From Clavaria fumosa (Eukaryota > Basidiomycota > Agaricomycetes > Agaricales > Clavariaceae): a stretch of DNA of 64,000 nucleotides. The notes under the pieces are model-generated. The model made no database searches. It was not told where the DNA came from and saw only the letters and a program-made list of their open reading frames with translations. This document shows, one piece after another, positions 1 to 11,500 of the stretch. Where the stretch lies: the NCBI GenBank assembly GCA_951802425.1, contig OX637802.1, positions 2,046,001-2,110,000 on the forward strand, given 5' to 3'. The stretch's first letter is position 1; every line of letters begins with the position of its first letter. Made by a program: the position numbers and the translations under genes.

Positions 1-1
1 C

Positions 2-660
2 GACGAAGCCCATGAAGCCATCAGGCAAATGAATGACAAGGAGCTCGACGGAAGGAAGCTCAAAGTCAACCTTGCGAACGCCAGGAGCGGGAGGCCAGAT
101 GGTCCGTCTCGGACGCGCACTTGCATTTGCTGGTCATTTTTGTCATGCTGATGGCGCAGCCTATCAAATGTATAATGCACCGGGTTATGCAACAAGCCCG
201 TATTCCCAGAATCCGTATGGTGCGAGGCTTTCTCTTCCATCTTTTAATTTCATTTAGCTCAGTTGTAATTAGGGGGTAATTACGTGCCCAATGTCCCTCC
301 CAACGTCGCCAACGTCGGACCCAACGTGGGACCCAATGTGGTCCCTTCCGCTGGTTATGGTGGTTATAATAGTGCGTAATTCGAGCCTCATCCTGAAATG
401 AGGCTTAACGCGTAGATGAAGGTTACAATCCAGGGTTTGACCCGGGTAATTGTCAAGCTGTGAGACGTTGCGGATTGCAAGTTGTGCTGACGTCATTTCT
501 GTAGGGTACCCACAGGCACACCCATTTGGTGGTCAACAACCACACGGTATGTGTCGCCGTGATTTGCCCGGGAACAATCAGGGGCTAATTTACTTCAGCA
601 GCCGGGGCTGGGTACCCATATCCTCCACAATCTCGTCTGTTCCTGTGTGTCCGTGTCCCA
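2..660 (+). CDS. RRM RNA-binding protein, 3' end of gene (partial at window start)
   Basis: The window opens inside an RNA recognition motif. From base 2 the frame reads the last helix and strand of an RRM, ending in LDGRKLKVNLAN, which closely matches the end of the RRM in the next gene (LDGRTMKVNLAN). After the RRM the coding sequence continues through short exons rich in Tyr, Pro, Asn and Gly: about 160-220 (NAPGYATSPY), 283-373 (repeats of NVGPN), 499-548 (YPQAHPFGGQQPH) and 598 onward (AGAGYPYPPQS). These lie between GT..AG introns whose phases agree. The C-terminal tail is low complexity, as in hnRNP-like proteins. The stop is not certain: TGA at 660 is the simplest reading, but a further splice to a frame open to 911 is possible. 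The 5' part lies outside the window. Confidence 0.6.
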
Positions 661-1183
661 TGAACAACGAGCTGACGTGTGCTTCTCAGGGTATTGACGA
701 ACCAAAAGCCAAAGTCGATAATTGCAGGGTAGTGGTTGGTGGGTTAACTGCAACCGCGTCGGGTGACGCGCCATCGTCACTTATCGCTTTCCCTTTTTTT
801 CTCTCCGCCATATGCTTCTCTCTTCCGCTCTTGAATTCCGTTCCACGACGCCACACCTTGGTCTCTCGTTTATGGCATTTGACACACCCCCAAATCATCT
901 TTGGCTTGTAAAATTGTAACGAGTAGTTTCGAATCTTCGCGACGACCCCTGGATCGTGTATCTAAACGATCCGGCGCGTGGCCTCTCTCCAATGCCAATG
1001 TGTATTAACACTTTCCCCTTTCTTGATCTGGACTTGAACGCATTGCATCCGAGATGGACCCGCTATGAGGACTTGAAACGAATCTCCGCCGCCAAGAGGT
1101 TAAAGGTGGCAGCTCCCCCTCTCATGTGATGAGCGCGGTGTTTGAAGCGGGGTATGAAAGAGTCGGACTTACTAGTTGGAGGT

Positions 1184-1190
1184 TATAAAA
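1184..1190 (+). promoter_or_regulatory. TATA box of the glycine-rich RRM gene
   Basis: TATAAAA lies 152 bp upstream of the ATG at 1342, in a region with no long coding frame. The spacing suggests a transcription start near 1215 and a 5' UTR of about 125 nt. Confidence 0.45.
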
Positions 1191-1341
1191 GGCCGCGTGT
1201 TTCACTAAGAAGTAACTTTCGTCCCTTGCTTGGTGCTTCTCGTCCGTCCGTCAGAGTTGTCGCACAAAAAGTCCTGAAGTCTCTGTATCGCCCGAAAAAA
1301 AGAAAAAATTTGTCGATTTCATTTTATTGTTCGTAGTAACA

Positions 1342-2078
1342 ATGGCCACCAAGGTTTACGTTGGGTCCGTCTGCGTTCCGTTCTCCCTGTCCCCATTCTC
1401 TCTCTTTCTCTCTACGAGCCTGGCCCTACGCTTTCTCGCACGGGGCTGGGCGGTACTCAAGGAAATCTAATGATTTTTGGTGCAGTAATCTGAGTTGGAA
1501 CACGACTGATGACTCGCTCCGCGATGTTCGTTTTTTGAAAATCGGGCTTGTCTAGCTGAGCTGGGCTTCGTGTCTTTTTTTGTTGTTGTTGGGCACAGCT
1601 AGCCAGCCAGCCAGCCAAGCCATTCTTCATCTGTTTCCGCGATCTTTGCCTTGATGTCGTTTTTCCCCCCTGCTCTCTTCTCAGGAATTCGCGAAATACG
1701 GCCAGATAGTGGATGTGCGCTGATATTTTTTTGTCGCCACTCCACATTTCATTCATTTTTTTTGCTCGACGATATCTCCTTGCCCTTGCGCATCGCCAGG
1801 CCATAGTCATGCGTGACCGTGACACGGGACGCTCGCGCGGGTTTGGCTTCGTCACGTTCCAAACCGAGGATCAAGCGCAGGCTGCGATCGAGGGAGCTAA
1901 TGATCAGCCGTTGGATGGCAGAACTATGAAGGTCAACTTGGCGAATTCGAACGTCAGAGGTGGTGGTGGTGGTGGTTACGGCGGTGGTGGTGGTAGTGGT
2001 GGTTACGGCGGCGGTGGTGGTGGTTACGGCGGTGGTGGTCAAGGCGGTGGTGGTCAAGGTGGTTACAACAGTGAGTGA
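1342..2078 (+). CDS. Small glycine-rich RRM RNA-binding protein
   Basis: Four exons (1342-1364, 1486-1525, 1685-1714, 1800-2078) join in frame to give a protein of about 123 residues. Residues 1-80 form one RRM: RNP2 is VYVGNLSW near residue 6 and RNP1 is RGFGFVTF near residue 44. From residue 85 to the end the protein is almost only Gly with Tyr, Ser and Gln (GGYGGGG repeats). This is the architecture of the GRP/CIRBP family of single-RRM glycine-rich RNA-binding proteins, which act in RNA processing and stress responses. The start is the first ATG after a TATA box and gives the usual MATKVYVGNLS opening. The last codons sit on GTGAGT, a good splice donor, so an extra 3' exon cannot be excluded. 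It lies in tandem with a related RRM gene upstream. Confidence 0.85.
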
Positions 2079-2584
2079 CTCCTTTTTTCATCCCTCTTCC
2101 TCAGCCATGCCCATCGTTCGTCAGAGGGCTACTCTCAATACTAGACCACCACTCGAAATTCAGAACCCTTTTTTGGGGCCCATTCGCAATGTTCCCGACG
2201 ACTTGGACTCCTCGACAAATTTTTTTCCTTCTTTCTTCCTTTTAAGTGTTCTCGAAAACGATTCTGCTTGTGTCCTTCCTCTCTCCCATCAAGCATCTGG
2301 CCCTCATGCATGTCTCCATGTTTGCGACCCGTTGTGTATTTCGTTGGTGTCTTCCCCTCTACAACCACCCTCTGCACCCAGATCCATGACCATGTTACAG
2401 CAGAAAAAAAAACCAAGCCCGTTTCTCGTTTCTCATTGTTACCTATAACGAAACCAACAAAAAAAAGAATGATTCGCGGTTCATAGTCTGTCTTATTACA
2501 TGCTCCCGCTCGAAATCCATTGTGCTACTCGGTTTTACTTGGTTCCATATGTGATCACGTGAGATAGACTCATAAGCTCGTCAA

Positions 2585-2700
2585 ACCGAATAAACAAAAG
2601 AGAGAATGAAGAAAAAGAAGAAAGAAAGAATGAAAAAAAAAGAGATGAGATGAGAAAAAGATGAGATGAGAACGATTTTCAAGAGAAACGAATGAAAGTG
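2585..2700 (+). repeat. Polypurine tract
   Basis: About 100 bases almost purely A and G, with GATGAGATGAG and AAAGAAAGAA runs. It lies between the RRM gene and the HMG gene, about 100 bp upstream of the proposed HMG start. It may be part of that promoter or simple low-complexity sequence. Confidence 0.5.
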
Positions 2701-2801
2701 TTGAAATGGTTGCAAGTTATTTAGAATGGCCACCGATGGCAGTAGTAATCGTTAGCACTGTGGCTGAGTCTCAGAGCAGCCCTTTCAAAATTGGCATCAA
2801 C

Positions 2802-5007
2802 ATGGACCCACAACCAGCTTGTCGTCCCTTTCTCTCAAACGCTCACCACTCCTCTCTACTCCCCGTCTACGCGTCTCTTCCATCTTATCCCTATCTCACT
2901 CTCATACATCCTTTTCAATCAATGCTAGACCCATCTCTTTCCGCTCCAACACATCCTCAACACCCCCCTTCACCAACCGCAGAGCGTTTCGTTCAGCCAC
3001 CAAGGCCACCAAACGCATGGATCCTCTACCGTTCAGACAAGCTGCGCGAGCTGCCCCCAATCCCCCCAGGCAACCCCCCACGCGTCCAGGGTGAAGTCTC
3101 TAAGCTCATCTCTTCAATGTGGAAGAACGAGTCCGAAGCCGTCCGCGCCGACTACGAGCGTCGTGCCGAAGCAAAGAAGGCCGAGCACCTCCAGATGTAC
3201 CCCGGCTACCGCTTTCACCCCATGAAAAAGGAAGACAGGGAGCGTCTCCGCACAGAGAAACGTTCGGAAAAGGACAAGGATCGTTCCACTGGCTCCAGGA
3301 AGCCCCGCCACCGCTCTCCTCCCCCTTACGCGTCGGGCCACCCTGTCCCGCCCTTGCCACCCCTGATTCCCATATTCCAGCCGGAGCTGCACTACGGCCC
3401 TGCCGGCCCCTCCCCGCCCATGTCTGCCGCGTCTTCTCCCGAGGACGACTCCCCGCTACGTCATCGCCCTCCTCATCCCAACACCATCTCCACCGTGTCG
3501 GCGACAGCATCAGATGCGTCAACGGCACCGCAGACGCCCATATCGCCCAATGGCGCTGCCCCATGTTACCCCATCGTCCCTTCAGGATCCGACGACACCT
3601 CAACATGTGAAATGCCTCCGCCGTCGACTCCCTCAGAAGTGCCATCCATGCCAACACCCCCAGCCGATATTCCAGCTCAAACCATTATAAATATAGAGGT
3701 ACAGTCTTCCCCCAATAGCAAACCGCAGCTCGTTTTTTGGCTCCCCCACACGCTCATGCGCGTCTTCTTTCTTCCCCCCTTTTCCCACGCAGGACTCCGT
3801 CTCCATCGATGCCGCGGCGCTCGCGTCTGCCTGGACGCAGAGCCACGACCTCGCGCTGCACGATCTGCTCACACGCGCTGCTGCAAACGCCGCCACCGCT
3901 GACACGGACCCCTCGTCCTCGACAGGCGACTTCCCAGACGCCGCAGCCGACACCGCAGCGCTCTTCCAGCTCTCCGACATCGACCCCGCGTGTCTACTCG
4001 CGCCTCCGACGGGCGCGGTCGAGGTGTCGATGGGCACCGCGCAGATGGCACAGCAGCTCGCGACCGCGCCCGCCAGGGAGTATACCGCGTTTGCGCAGCA
4101 GGATCTGTTTCGGTTTGAGTTTGATGGGCTGGCGATGCCGCCGCTGGCTGCGGGTTCGGTGGCGAGTTCCACGGCGGCTTCCACGGCGACGGTGGAAGGG
4201 TCTGGGGCGCCACGGGGGAGCCCGCCGCTGTCGAGCCCTGCGGCGAGCAGCAGCAGCAACGGCGACGTGCTCTCGCCCACGACGTCGTCCGCGTCCCTCA
4301 CTGCCACCAACACCAACCCCAGCAACCCCGGCACCAACACGCCCGCCGCCACAGACCTCGACCCAGACTTCCTCTCGCTCCTCTCCGCGGCGCTGGTCCC
4401 CGCGGACGAGCACCACCCGTTCATCCTCCCTCAACAATTCGGGCTTCCCCATGGTTTTGCGCAGCATAGTTTTGGGCTGGGGCACCACCCCCACCACCCC
4501 CACCACCAACACCCTTGGCTGGGGCTGAGGCACGGTTCCGGGCTGGGCCACCATGGGCTCGGGCTCGGGCTGGGGCTGGGGCAGCATCACCCCGGTCATC
4601 TCCTGGGACACGACGCGCCGGATCTGGACGCGCTCTCGCTGGACATGTTTGACTACCTCGACTTTGAGCCGCCGCCGGTGGTGGTGGCCAGCGGTGACAA
4701 TGCCCACGCCCCGGGAGGCTTGTCTCGCGCGTCGCCTCACCCGTCCCAGCAACAACTACAACAGCAGTTACAACAGCAGCAGCAACGACGAAAGAAAGGG
4801 TCCCCTGCTCAGCAGCCACCATCGTCATCGCCGTCATCGACATCGGCATCGACATCATCGTCGTCCTCCGGGTCGTCGTCATCGGCACCCCCGACCGTGC
4901 TAGCCTCGGCCCACAACAAGGCCCAGAACGCGACTCCGCCGTCTCCGTCTCCAGCATCAACTAAGACGCGCGGGCGGCGCGTGGAGCGGAGGGCGCGGCG
5001 CTCTTGA
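2802..5007 (+). CDS. MATA-HMG-box transcription factor
   Basis: Two exons (2802-3698 and 3793-5007) join in phase 0 across an intron with GTACAG..CGCAG borders, giving about 703 residues. The HMG domain runs from about residue 68 to 140, starting RPPNAWILYRSDK, with SMWKNES and a basic C-terminal end (HPMKKEDRERLR). This is the MATA_HMG type, with the RPPNAxILYR opening, found in fungal mating and pheromone-response regulators. The rest is low complexity: Pro/Ser-rich, then His/Gly-rich (about residues 525-560), then Gln- and Ser-rich. A basic RRVERRARRS ends the protein. The frame is open upstream to 2706, so the start could be 2706, 2802 or 2922; 2802 was chosen as the first ATG that does not add a very different leader. 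The family suggests a DNA-binding nuclear role. Which pathway it controls cannot be told from sequence. Confidence 0.8.
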
Positions 5008-6100
5008 ACTAGGGAGTTGCACCGCGACCGCCCGATGAAGTTTTTACCCTTGTTCTCGCTTTCGTTCTCTTTGTTTTTTTTTGGCCGTTTGAGGTTTGCT
5101 AGAATCTTTTTGGGGCAATTTCATTTCCCTTCCTCTTTTTGTGCGCTACGCTTCCGTCGTCCTTGCACGTTTCACGCTTACGTGTTTCCCGGTCGCATCC
5201 TTTTTGGCTCCTTTCTCCTTTGGCTTGCGGCACATGAGATAGAGATACGTTGTTGGGGAGATGTGGTGGGCGCGTTTTCGTTTTTTCTCTGACGCGGCTG
5301 CGCACACGATGCGACATGACAAGGCGCGAGACGAGACGAGACGAGACATCCCCCACCCCACCCCACCCCCACCTCCCCGGCTTAACACACAAAAGAGTGA
5401 ACCGAACGCACGCACATCTCCTTTGGCCCGCGTTCTTCTCCCCCTCCCCCTCTTCCCTCCCACCTTTGCCTCCGCTTCGTGCTTTGGTTCGTCTTGGTCC
5501 CAGCGTTTCTCTGCGTACCTCACCACTCACCTTCCTCCTCACCAGTTTCACACGACTCACTCTGGCGCCTTTGCTCGGCACCACCACCCCCGCTCACCCC
5601 GCCTCGCTACTCTCACTCTCCCCTCCCTCCCCTCAACAAATATAAAACTTAATCTTTTCTGAAAACAGAAACAGAAATAGGAACAAAAACAGAAAGCCGA
5701 CTCCTTCGTCCTGCTTGGTCCCGTCGCTTCCGACCTAACGCGCGCCTCTACTTACGCGTACTCCACACTCCGCCATCTCTTCCGGCGTCCGTTGGTTCAC
5801 CCCGGGCTGAGCCACAAACGTGCTGCTGTCTCGTCTCACTACACCTGTAATAAGACTTAAGAGCCCCTCCACTCCACCTTCTTGCCTCGCGCGCCCCGAC
5901 GCCTCATCTGTGTACTACCACCCCCACCACCTCCCACACTCGACTCATTGCCCGCCTGCTCAGCGCTTGCACCACTGCCCTTCATCTCACTCCACTCCAT
6001 ACCATATATAACCCCTCATCTCATCTCATCAGACAGCTCATATATATTGTTCTCAATCATAAAATACAATATTATTTTCCTTTTTTGCGTGAGGAGTTGC
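5008..6100. other. Intergenic, pyrimidine-rich, no gene seen
   Basis: After the HMG stop there is a CT-rich stretch with a GACGAGAC repeat (5327-5346) and a run of CCCCA (5351-5372). Open frames here are low-complexity Pro/Ser/Arg strings on both strands with no recognisable domain. It is likely the 3' UTR plus a CT-rich promoter-like region; the repeat-rich zone begins near 6100. Confidence 0.4.
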
Positions 6101-6101
6101 A

Positions 6102-6505
6102 CTACCCGAAGCACGGCCCCTGGCTGGCATCTCTCCATGGCCACTGCTGCCTATTGCTGCAGGGAACTTGGGAAGGTAACACGAACTTGTTTGGCCAATT
6201 CTGGAGGTAGTGCAGCACAGCGTCCACTTCTTCCATTTGGCAACTAGTGTTGATAATTTCCTCAACTGAAGCTAACTTGCTCAATTTCTAAGGAGAACTC
6301 CACCATCTCCTGAGGCAATCTGCTGGGGGAATGCCTTTTTGTGTTTCCTTGATCCAGAGGGGTACCACCCTCCCTGATGGCTAAGGTTTCTCCAGCCTTC
6401 AAGTTTAGTAGAAGGGAGGGCTTCTAGCCTTGCACAGCCTTCTGTGCCCATCATCTCAGTCAGAAACTGCTGGGGCATAGCAGTTATAACCTCTCCAAAG
6501 GTCAA
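6102..6505 (-). pseudogene. Unidentified coding remnant, probably transposon-derived
   Basis: Two minus-strand open stretches (6281-6505, then 6102-6284) read as one disrupted protein-like sequence. They include MTFGEVITAMPQQFL, then after a stop SVEEIINTSCQMEEVDAV and HYLQNWPNKF. The composition looks like real protein rather than shadow. I do not recognise the family. Its position beside the repeat zone suggests an old transposon fragment. Confidence 0.3.
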
Positions 6506-6672
6506 TATGTAACTTTTTGCAGATATGTTGATGAAGTGTATGTGACTATGTCTCCCAGATTTTCAGCAACATCACAGTTGACTGCACACAATGCAATGCA
6601 ATGGGAAGTTCTCTTATGCTGGAGAGTTGGCTGGTACATTTCAAGCCATCAGGGATAAAAGCAGTAGTAATC

Positions 6673-7152
6673 ACTGTAGGCCCCAAGTTGGGTGAAAATC
6701 ACCACACAAAGAACCCTGAATTGTGGTGAATATCAATGGTTTCCTAAGTGAAAATCACCATGATGAGTTGATAATCAAGTGTTTATGGGGTGCAAAGAAT
6801 GGGTGATTTTCACTACTTTTATGTCTGAATTCACCCATTGTTTTTTGGGTGAATATCACTACAATACAAGTGTATTTTAAGCTGATCTCTAATAGGTGGA
6901 TTTCACTCTATCATTGGTGCCTTTGAAGCTGATCTAATGGGTGAATTTCATGTTAGTTTTTGGGTCATCTTAGCCATAATCTTAAGTGTTTTTCACTATC
7001 TTTCACCACAAGAAATTGCACAAAATTAATTTATTGATGATATCTTGAAACTGTATTGGTTGACAATCAGGTAAATGAAATGGGTTATTTTTGGCACATA
7101 TATGACCAAACTCACCTGCTGCTCTCCAGGTGAATGTCACTGCTATCAAGCA
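6673..7152 (+). repeat. Upstream direct copy of the fold-back spacer
   Basis: These 480 bases match 12526-13002 in the same orientation with scattered substitutions. Both start ACTGTAGGCCCCAAGTTGGG and end with GCTATCAAGCA or GCTATCAGGCA. The sequence is AT-rich, with many short GGTGAAAATCACC-like palindromes, and has no coding frame. The second copy is the spacer between the two arms of the fold-back structure. Confidence 0.8.
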
Positions 7153-7599
7153 CCACTATGGACCCAATAGCAGGTTATTATCACCATCTGGTCAGAGGAT
7201 TTATGACTTTCACCCAAAAATCAGTGCAAAACAGGTGATGGGTGATTTCTAATCACCATCAAAATCAAGGGATATTCACTAGATAAGATTGAGTTATATG
7301 ATACACCCCTCAATTTGGGTGATATTAAACTGGAGGATATTGGATTGTGCAAAACACTCGGGAAATTCAACATGATGAGATTGAGTTATATAATACACCC
7401 CCTGATTTGAGTGATATTAAACCAAGGATATTGGGTTGTACAAAGCACTCTTGCTACAATCTAATCCAATGACTGAGCAGGATCAAAGAGCTTAATCAAA
7501 CAGGTTCTACTATGGACTCAATAGCAGGTTGATATCACCATCTGGTCAGATGATTTATGACTTTCACCCAAAAAACAGGTGACAGGTGATTAACTGGAG

Positions 7600-8050
7600 G
7601 ATATTGAGTGATACAATATACCTCCTTAATTTGAGTGATTACAAACTGCAGGATATCAAGTGATACAATACACCTCTCAACTTGAGTGATATTAAACTGG
7701 AGGATATTGAGTGATATCACACACCTCTCAACTTGAGTGATATTAAACTGAAGGACATTGAGTGATACAATACACCCCTTTAATTTGAGTGATATTAAAC
7801 TGGAAGATATTGAGTGATACAATACACCCATTTAATTTGAGTGATATTGAACTGGAGGATATTGAGTGATATAATACACCCCTTAATTTAAGTGATATTA
7901 AACTGGAAGATATTGAGTGATACAATATACTCCCTTGATTTAAGTGATTAAACAGGAAGACTTTGAGTGATACAATACACTCTCAATCTAAGTGATATTA
8001 AACTGGAGGATATTGAGTGATACACCTCTCAATTTGAGTGACATTAAGCC
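7600..8050 (+). repeat. Tandem repeat, about nine units of about 52 bp (left arm)
   Basis: Degenerate units begin GAGTGATACAATACACC and carry GAGTGATATTAAACTGGAGG near the middle. Nine units are countable here, with looser copies back to about 7290. The repeated sequence uses GTGAT and its partner on the two halves of each unit. The right arm has the same series in reverse complement with two fewer units. Confidence 0.8.
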
Positions 8051-8071
8051 ACAAAATCTTATTGTCTAGAT

Positions 8072-8155
8072 GGGGACTGTAGTGTAATGGATAACACAGC
8101 AGTTGTGGGTTGAGTCCAATTCCATGAGTGCTTGGGTTCAACTCCCACTGTACAG
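8072..8155 (+). ncRNA. tRNA-like (SINE-type) segment
   Basis: The sequence has a pol III A-box-like TGTAGTGTAATGG at 8078-8090 and a B-box GGGTTCAACTCCC at 8134-8146, at tRNA-like spacing. The D-arm part (TAGTGTAATGGATAACAC) resembles tRNA-Arg. The acceptor stem does not close well, so this is a tRNA-derived repeat head rather than a functional tRNA gene. An A-run and ACTTGGAGATAGAG follow. A reverse-complement copy lies at 13083-13165. Confidence 0.55.
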
Positions 8156-8180
8156 GCTAAAAAAACACTTGGAGATAGAG

Positions 8181-8471
8181 TGTTAGGATCGCTTATGTAA
8201 GCCATCCCAAAGTGCAGTTGTGGAGAAACTGGGGAGGGTTGTTGGAAGGTCACATGACCTGTGGCTGGGTTGGATTATGTAATCATGTAAGATCACATGA
8301 CCTGGGGCCTGGGCGCATCACGTGATCCGAGGGTCCGAGCGTGGGAATGCCGGCAAGTGCCGAAGCGTTTGCTATAAGTACTTTCGCTTTTCCTTTTTTG
8401 TACTCTTTTCCCCTTATCTTAGTATTGTCATCATGACCTTACACTTGAGTTGTGTGAGACCCAGTCTGATA
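8181..8471 (+). repeat. E1 5' LTR
   Basis: 291 bp, starting TGTTAGGATCGCTTATG and ending AGTCTGATA. A TATAAG box at 8382-8387 lies about 30 bp before ATCTTAGTATT (8416-8426), the proposed RNA start and self-primer. U3 carries TCACATGA-type sites and an ATCACGTGAT palindrome. Confidence 0.92.
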
Positions 8472-8483
8472 TAATACTAAGAT
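8472..8483 (+). promoter_or_regulatory. E1 primer-binding site, self-priming type
   Basis: AATACTAAGAT at 8473-8483, one base after the LTR, is the exact reverse complement of ATCTTAGTATT at 8416-8426 inside the same LTR. In Tf1 the first 11 nt of the RNA fold back onto such a site and are cut to prime minus-strand DNA. I did not recognise a tRNA 3' end complement here. Confidence 0.7.
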
Positions 8484-8560
8484 CCGCCTGTCCGCCCTAG
8501 CCCCGTGTCCTAACCCGGCTAGCCTGGGCCCAAACCCGGGCAGCACCATGTGCCCCCCAA

Positions 8561-11500
8561 ATGGTGGAGGGATATGAGAAAGAGATTGCACGGCTCCGAG
8601 CCTGCATAGAGCTGTGTAAGAGAGAGAGGAGGACTCCCACTGGGGAGAAGAAGTGTGCCAGCCCCCTTTCCGTCCCTGTGCCTGCTGCAAGTATACCCCG
8701 ATATACCATCTTGCAGTGGAGACATACCCAAATTGGGGCTGAGGTGAAGGAGGAAGTGAGACTGGCAGAGCGCCTAACCAGAGTGCAGCCAGAAGTGCAG
8801 AAACATGTGCCACGAGAGCTAGCCATCCAGGTGCACTTGGAGGCTTTCAGCACTGGCAAAGGGACCACAATGAAGGCCCTTGTTGACTCAAGGTGCACCA
8901 ACTGCTTCATGAATTTGGAGTGGGCAAAAGGAGTGGGACTGGAGCCATCTCTCCTGCTGAACCCAATCACCATGTATAATGTGGATGGGACGCAGAACAG
9001 GAATGGAAAGGTCTGGTATGGGATAGAGGTGCTGGTGAGAGTTGGTGACCACCAGGAGTGGATCCACTTTCTGCTGGGAAAGACCCAGTCCCACAAGGTC
9101 ATCCTTGGGCATGACTGGCTCAAGTGGCATAACCTGGATATCGACTGGCAGAAGGCAGAGCTGAGCCTTACCCGCTGCCCCCCACAGTGTTCCCCATCCC
9201 CTCGAGCCTCTGCACCCCTGAAAACGAGTACCCTCACATCCATGAGTATTCTGGACACCCGTTTTCCCAACTCTGGCCCTACCCCCAATTGGCCCAGCCG
9301 CTACCCTTTGGTGTTTAGTGAAGTGAAGTGGGATGAACTTCCCCGCTCCCAACCAGACTTCAATATTAAGATCGAGTTCAAAAAGGACCCTGAGCACCTC
9401 TCCTCCAAGCTGTATTCTTTGACACGGCAGGAGATGGTGGAGATGAACTGTTGGGTGGATGAGCAGCTTGCTTCTGGACGAATCCGGCCCTTGAAATCCC
9501 CGTATGCCAGCCCCTTCTTCTTCAAACATGAGAAGGACAAACTGCGGCCAATCATCGACTACTCGAGGCTGAATGCACACCTGATCAAGGACAAGTACCC
9601 CCTCCCCCACATCCAAGACACAGTGGATGTGCTTAAAGGAGCGTCGATCTACTCTAAGATTGATGCAAAGGGAGGTTTCCCATCTATGCAGGTCTGGCCT
9701 GAGCACCAGCACCGCTGTGCCTTCCTGACACCCCATGGACTCTTCGAACCAGCTGTCATGTGGTTTGGACTGCAGAATGCCCCTGCTACCTTCCAATGCT
9801 TCATGAATCATGTGTTGAGGGAGGAGATTGCAGGAGGACATGTGAGGGCCTATGTGGATGATGTCATTGTGTTTGCAGAGGACTTGGCTACACACCAGTA
9901 CTGGATGGATCGGGTCTTGAGGAAGTTTGGAGAGAATGGGTTGTGTCTCAAACTCAGTAAATGCGAGTTTGAGAAGAGTGAGATCATCTTCCTGGGGATG
10001 AAGATCTCCCACAACAGACTAGAGCATGATCTGGCCAAGGGTGCAGCAGTCCGAGATTGGCCATGTCCTAAGAATGTGAAGAATGTCCAGAGGTTCAATG
10101 GGATGCTGAACTACCTCCACTGGCACATCCCGAATCTTTCTGCCTGGGCAAAGCCACTCTTCCGGCTGACTGGGAATGTTCCATGGAAATGGGAGGAGGA
10201 GGAGGAAGCAGCCTTCCGAGATCTCCGCCAGGCACTCGTATCGGCCCCGGTCTTGGCTCTGCCTCAGGACAAAGGGAGATGGAAGGTAGAGACAGATGCA
10301 AGCAACCTGGCAACTGGTGGAGTGCTCTCGCAGCAGCAGATGGATGGAACCTGGAGAGTTGTTGACTATATCTCCAAGGCCCTCACTGCAGCTGAGAAGA
10401 ACTACGATGTGTACGACAAGGAGTTCTTGGCTGTGATTCGGGCACTTTGCAAGTGGCAAGCATACCTCATTGGAGCAGAGGAGATGATCGAGATCTGGAC
10501 AGACCATGCAAACCTCCAGTACTTCCGGAAGCCCCAGAAGTTGAAGCTGAGGCAGGTTCATTGAGTTGGAGAGCTCCAGTGCTTTGACTTTGAGATAAAG
10601 TATCGCACTGGCAAGTCGAATACAAAGGCAGATGCACTCTCCCAGAGACCGGACTATGGAGAGATGGTGGAGGAGGATGCACCAGTGCAGGTTTTCCCGG
10701 AAACGGAAGTCCGTGTGTCATTCACATCGGAAATGGAGATGCTACTCCAGAAAAATAGCGCAGCACACATACAGAAGCCGGAGGAGCTTGATGATGAGTG
10801 GACATGAGATCATGCTGGACTCTGGCAAAAGGGGATAGTCACTTGGGTCCCCCTAGGAGCTCGTGAGGCCATTCTCGAGTTTGAGCATGACCTCCCCACT
10901 GCTGGACACCCTGGGCCCTGGAAGTTGAGAGCAGCACTAGTGAAGGGTTATTGGTGGCTGGACATGGTAAAAGATGCGGATCGGTATGCCCAGGGGTGTG
11001 AGACATGCCAGTGGACGAAGCCCGACCGTACCAAGCATGCTGCCCCACTGCACCCCCATCTGGTGCCCGATGGTCCCTGGTCGGTGATCTCATGGGACAT
11101 AGTCAGTCCCCTCCCCTCTCCCATGGACATAATGCCATCCTTGTTATTGTCGACAAATTCATGAAACGGACACTGCTTGAAGCGATCGGGCTCGACCTCA
11201 CAGGACTTGGAGTGGCGCGTCTCCTCCGGGATCGAGTGTTTCGTGACCATGGAGTCCCTCACAAGGTTGTGAGTGACTGGGGGTCCCAGTTCATGTCCCA
11301 CTTCATGAAGGAGTTCTACTCCATGATCCGGGTAAAGGCAAATCCAAGTACTGCCTTTCATCCGCAGACTGATGGACAGATGGAACGGGCGAACCAGGAG
11401 ATGGAGATCTATCTCCGGGCTTACGTGGACCATCTCCAGGATGACTGGGCTGAATGGTTGTCCACTGCAGAGTTTGCTCTTAATAATTGTGAGCACTCAG

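Larger units (their letters stand above)
7154..8180 (+). repeat. Fold-back structure, left arm, outer part
   Basis: The reverse complement of this arm is found at 13059-13749 plus 19651-19881. The left arm continues after retrotransposon E1 at 12472-12525. With E1 removed the left arm is about 1081 bp. The outer end begins CACTATGGACCC and the matching end of the right arm is GGGTCCATAGTG at 19881. The arm contains tandem units of about 52 bp and a tRNA-like segment. No protein frame is evident. It is non-coding but, if transcribed, would pair with the other arm. Confidence 0.85.

Noticed and set aside
1713..2448. Overlapping Val- and Thr-rich frames (for example 1960-2448)
   Set aside because: Frame shadows of the glycine repeat of the RRM protein.
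3633..4424. 263-codon frames on the minus strand across the HMG gene
   Set aside because: Low-complexity GC-rich shadow of the HMG protein's Ser/Ala/Gly-rich region.
7290..8050. CRISPR-like array
   Set aside because: Units are contiguous and degenerate with no unique spacers, in a eukaryotic genome; it is a tandem repeat.
8072..8155. Functional tRNA-Arg gene
   Set aside because: The acceptor stem does not pair and the anticodon loop cannot be placed; it is only tRNA-like.
8888..10012. 374-codon minus-strand open frame opposite E1 pol
   Set aside because: It is the antisense shadow of a conserved pol; the same antisense frames recur opposite E2-E4 and carry no known domain.
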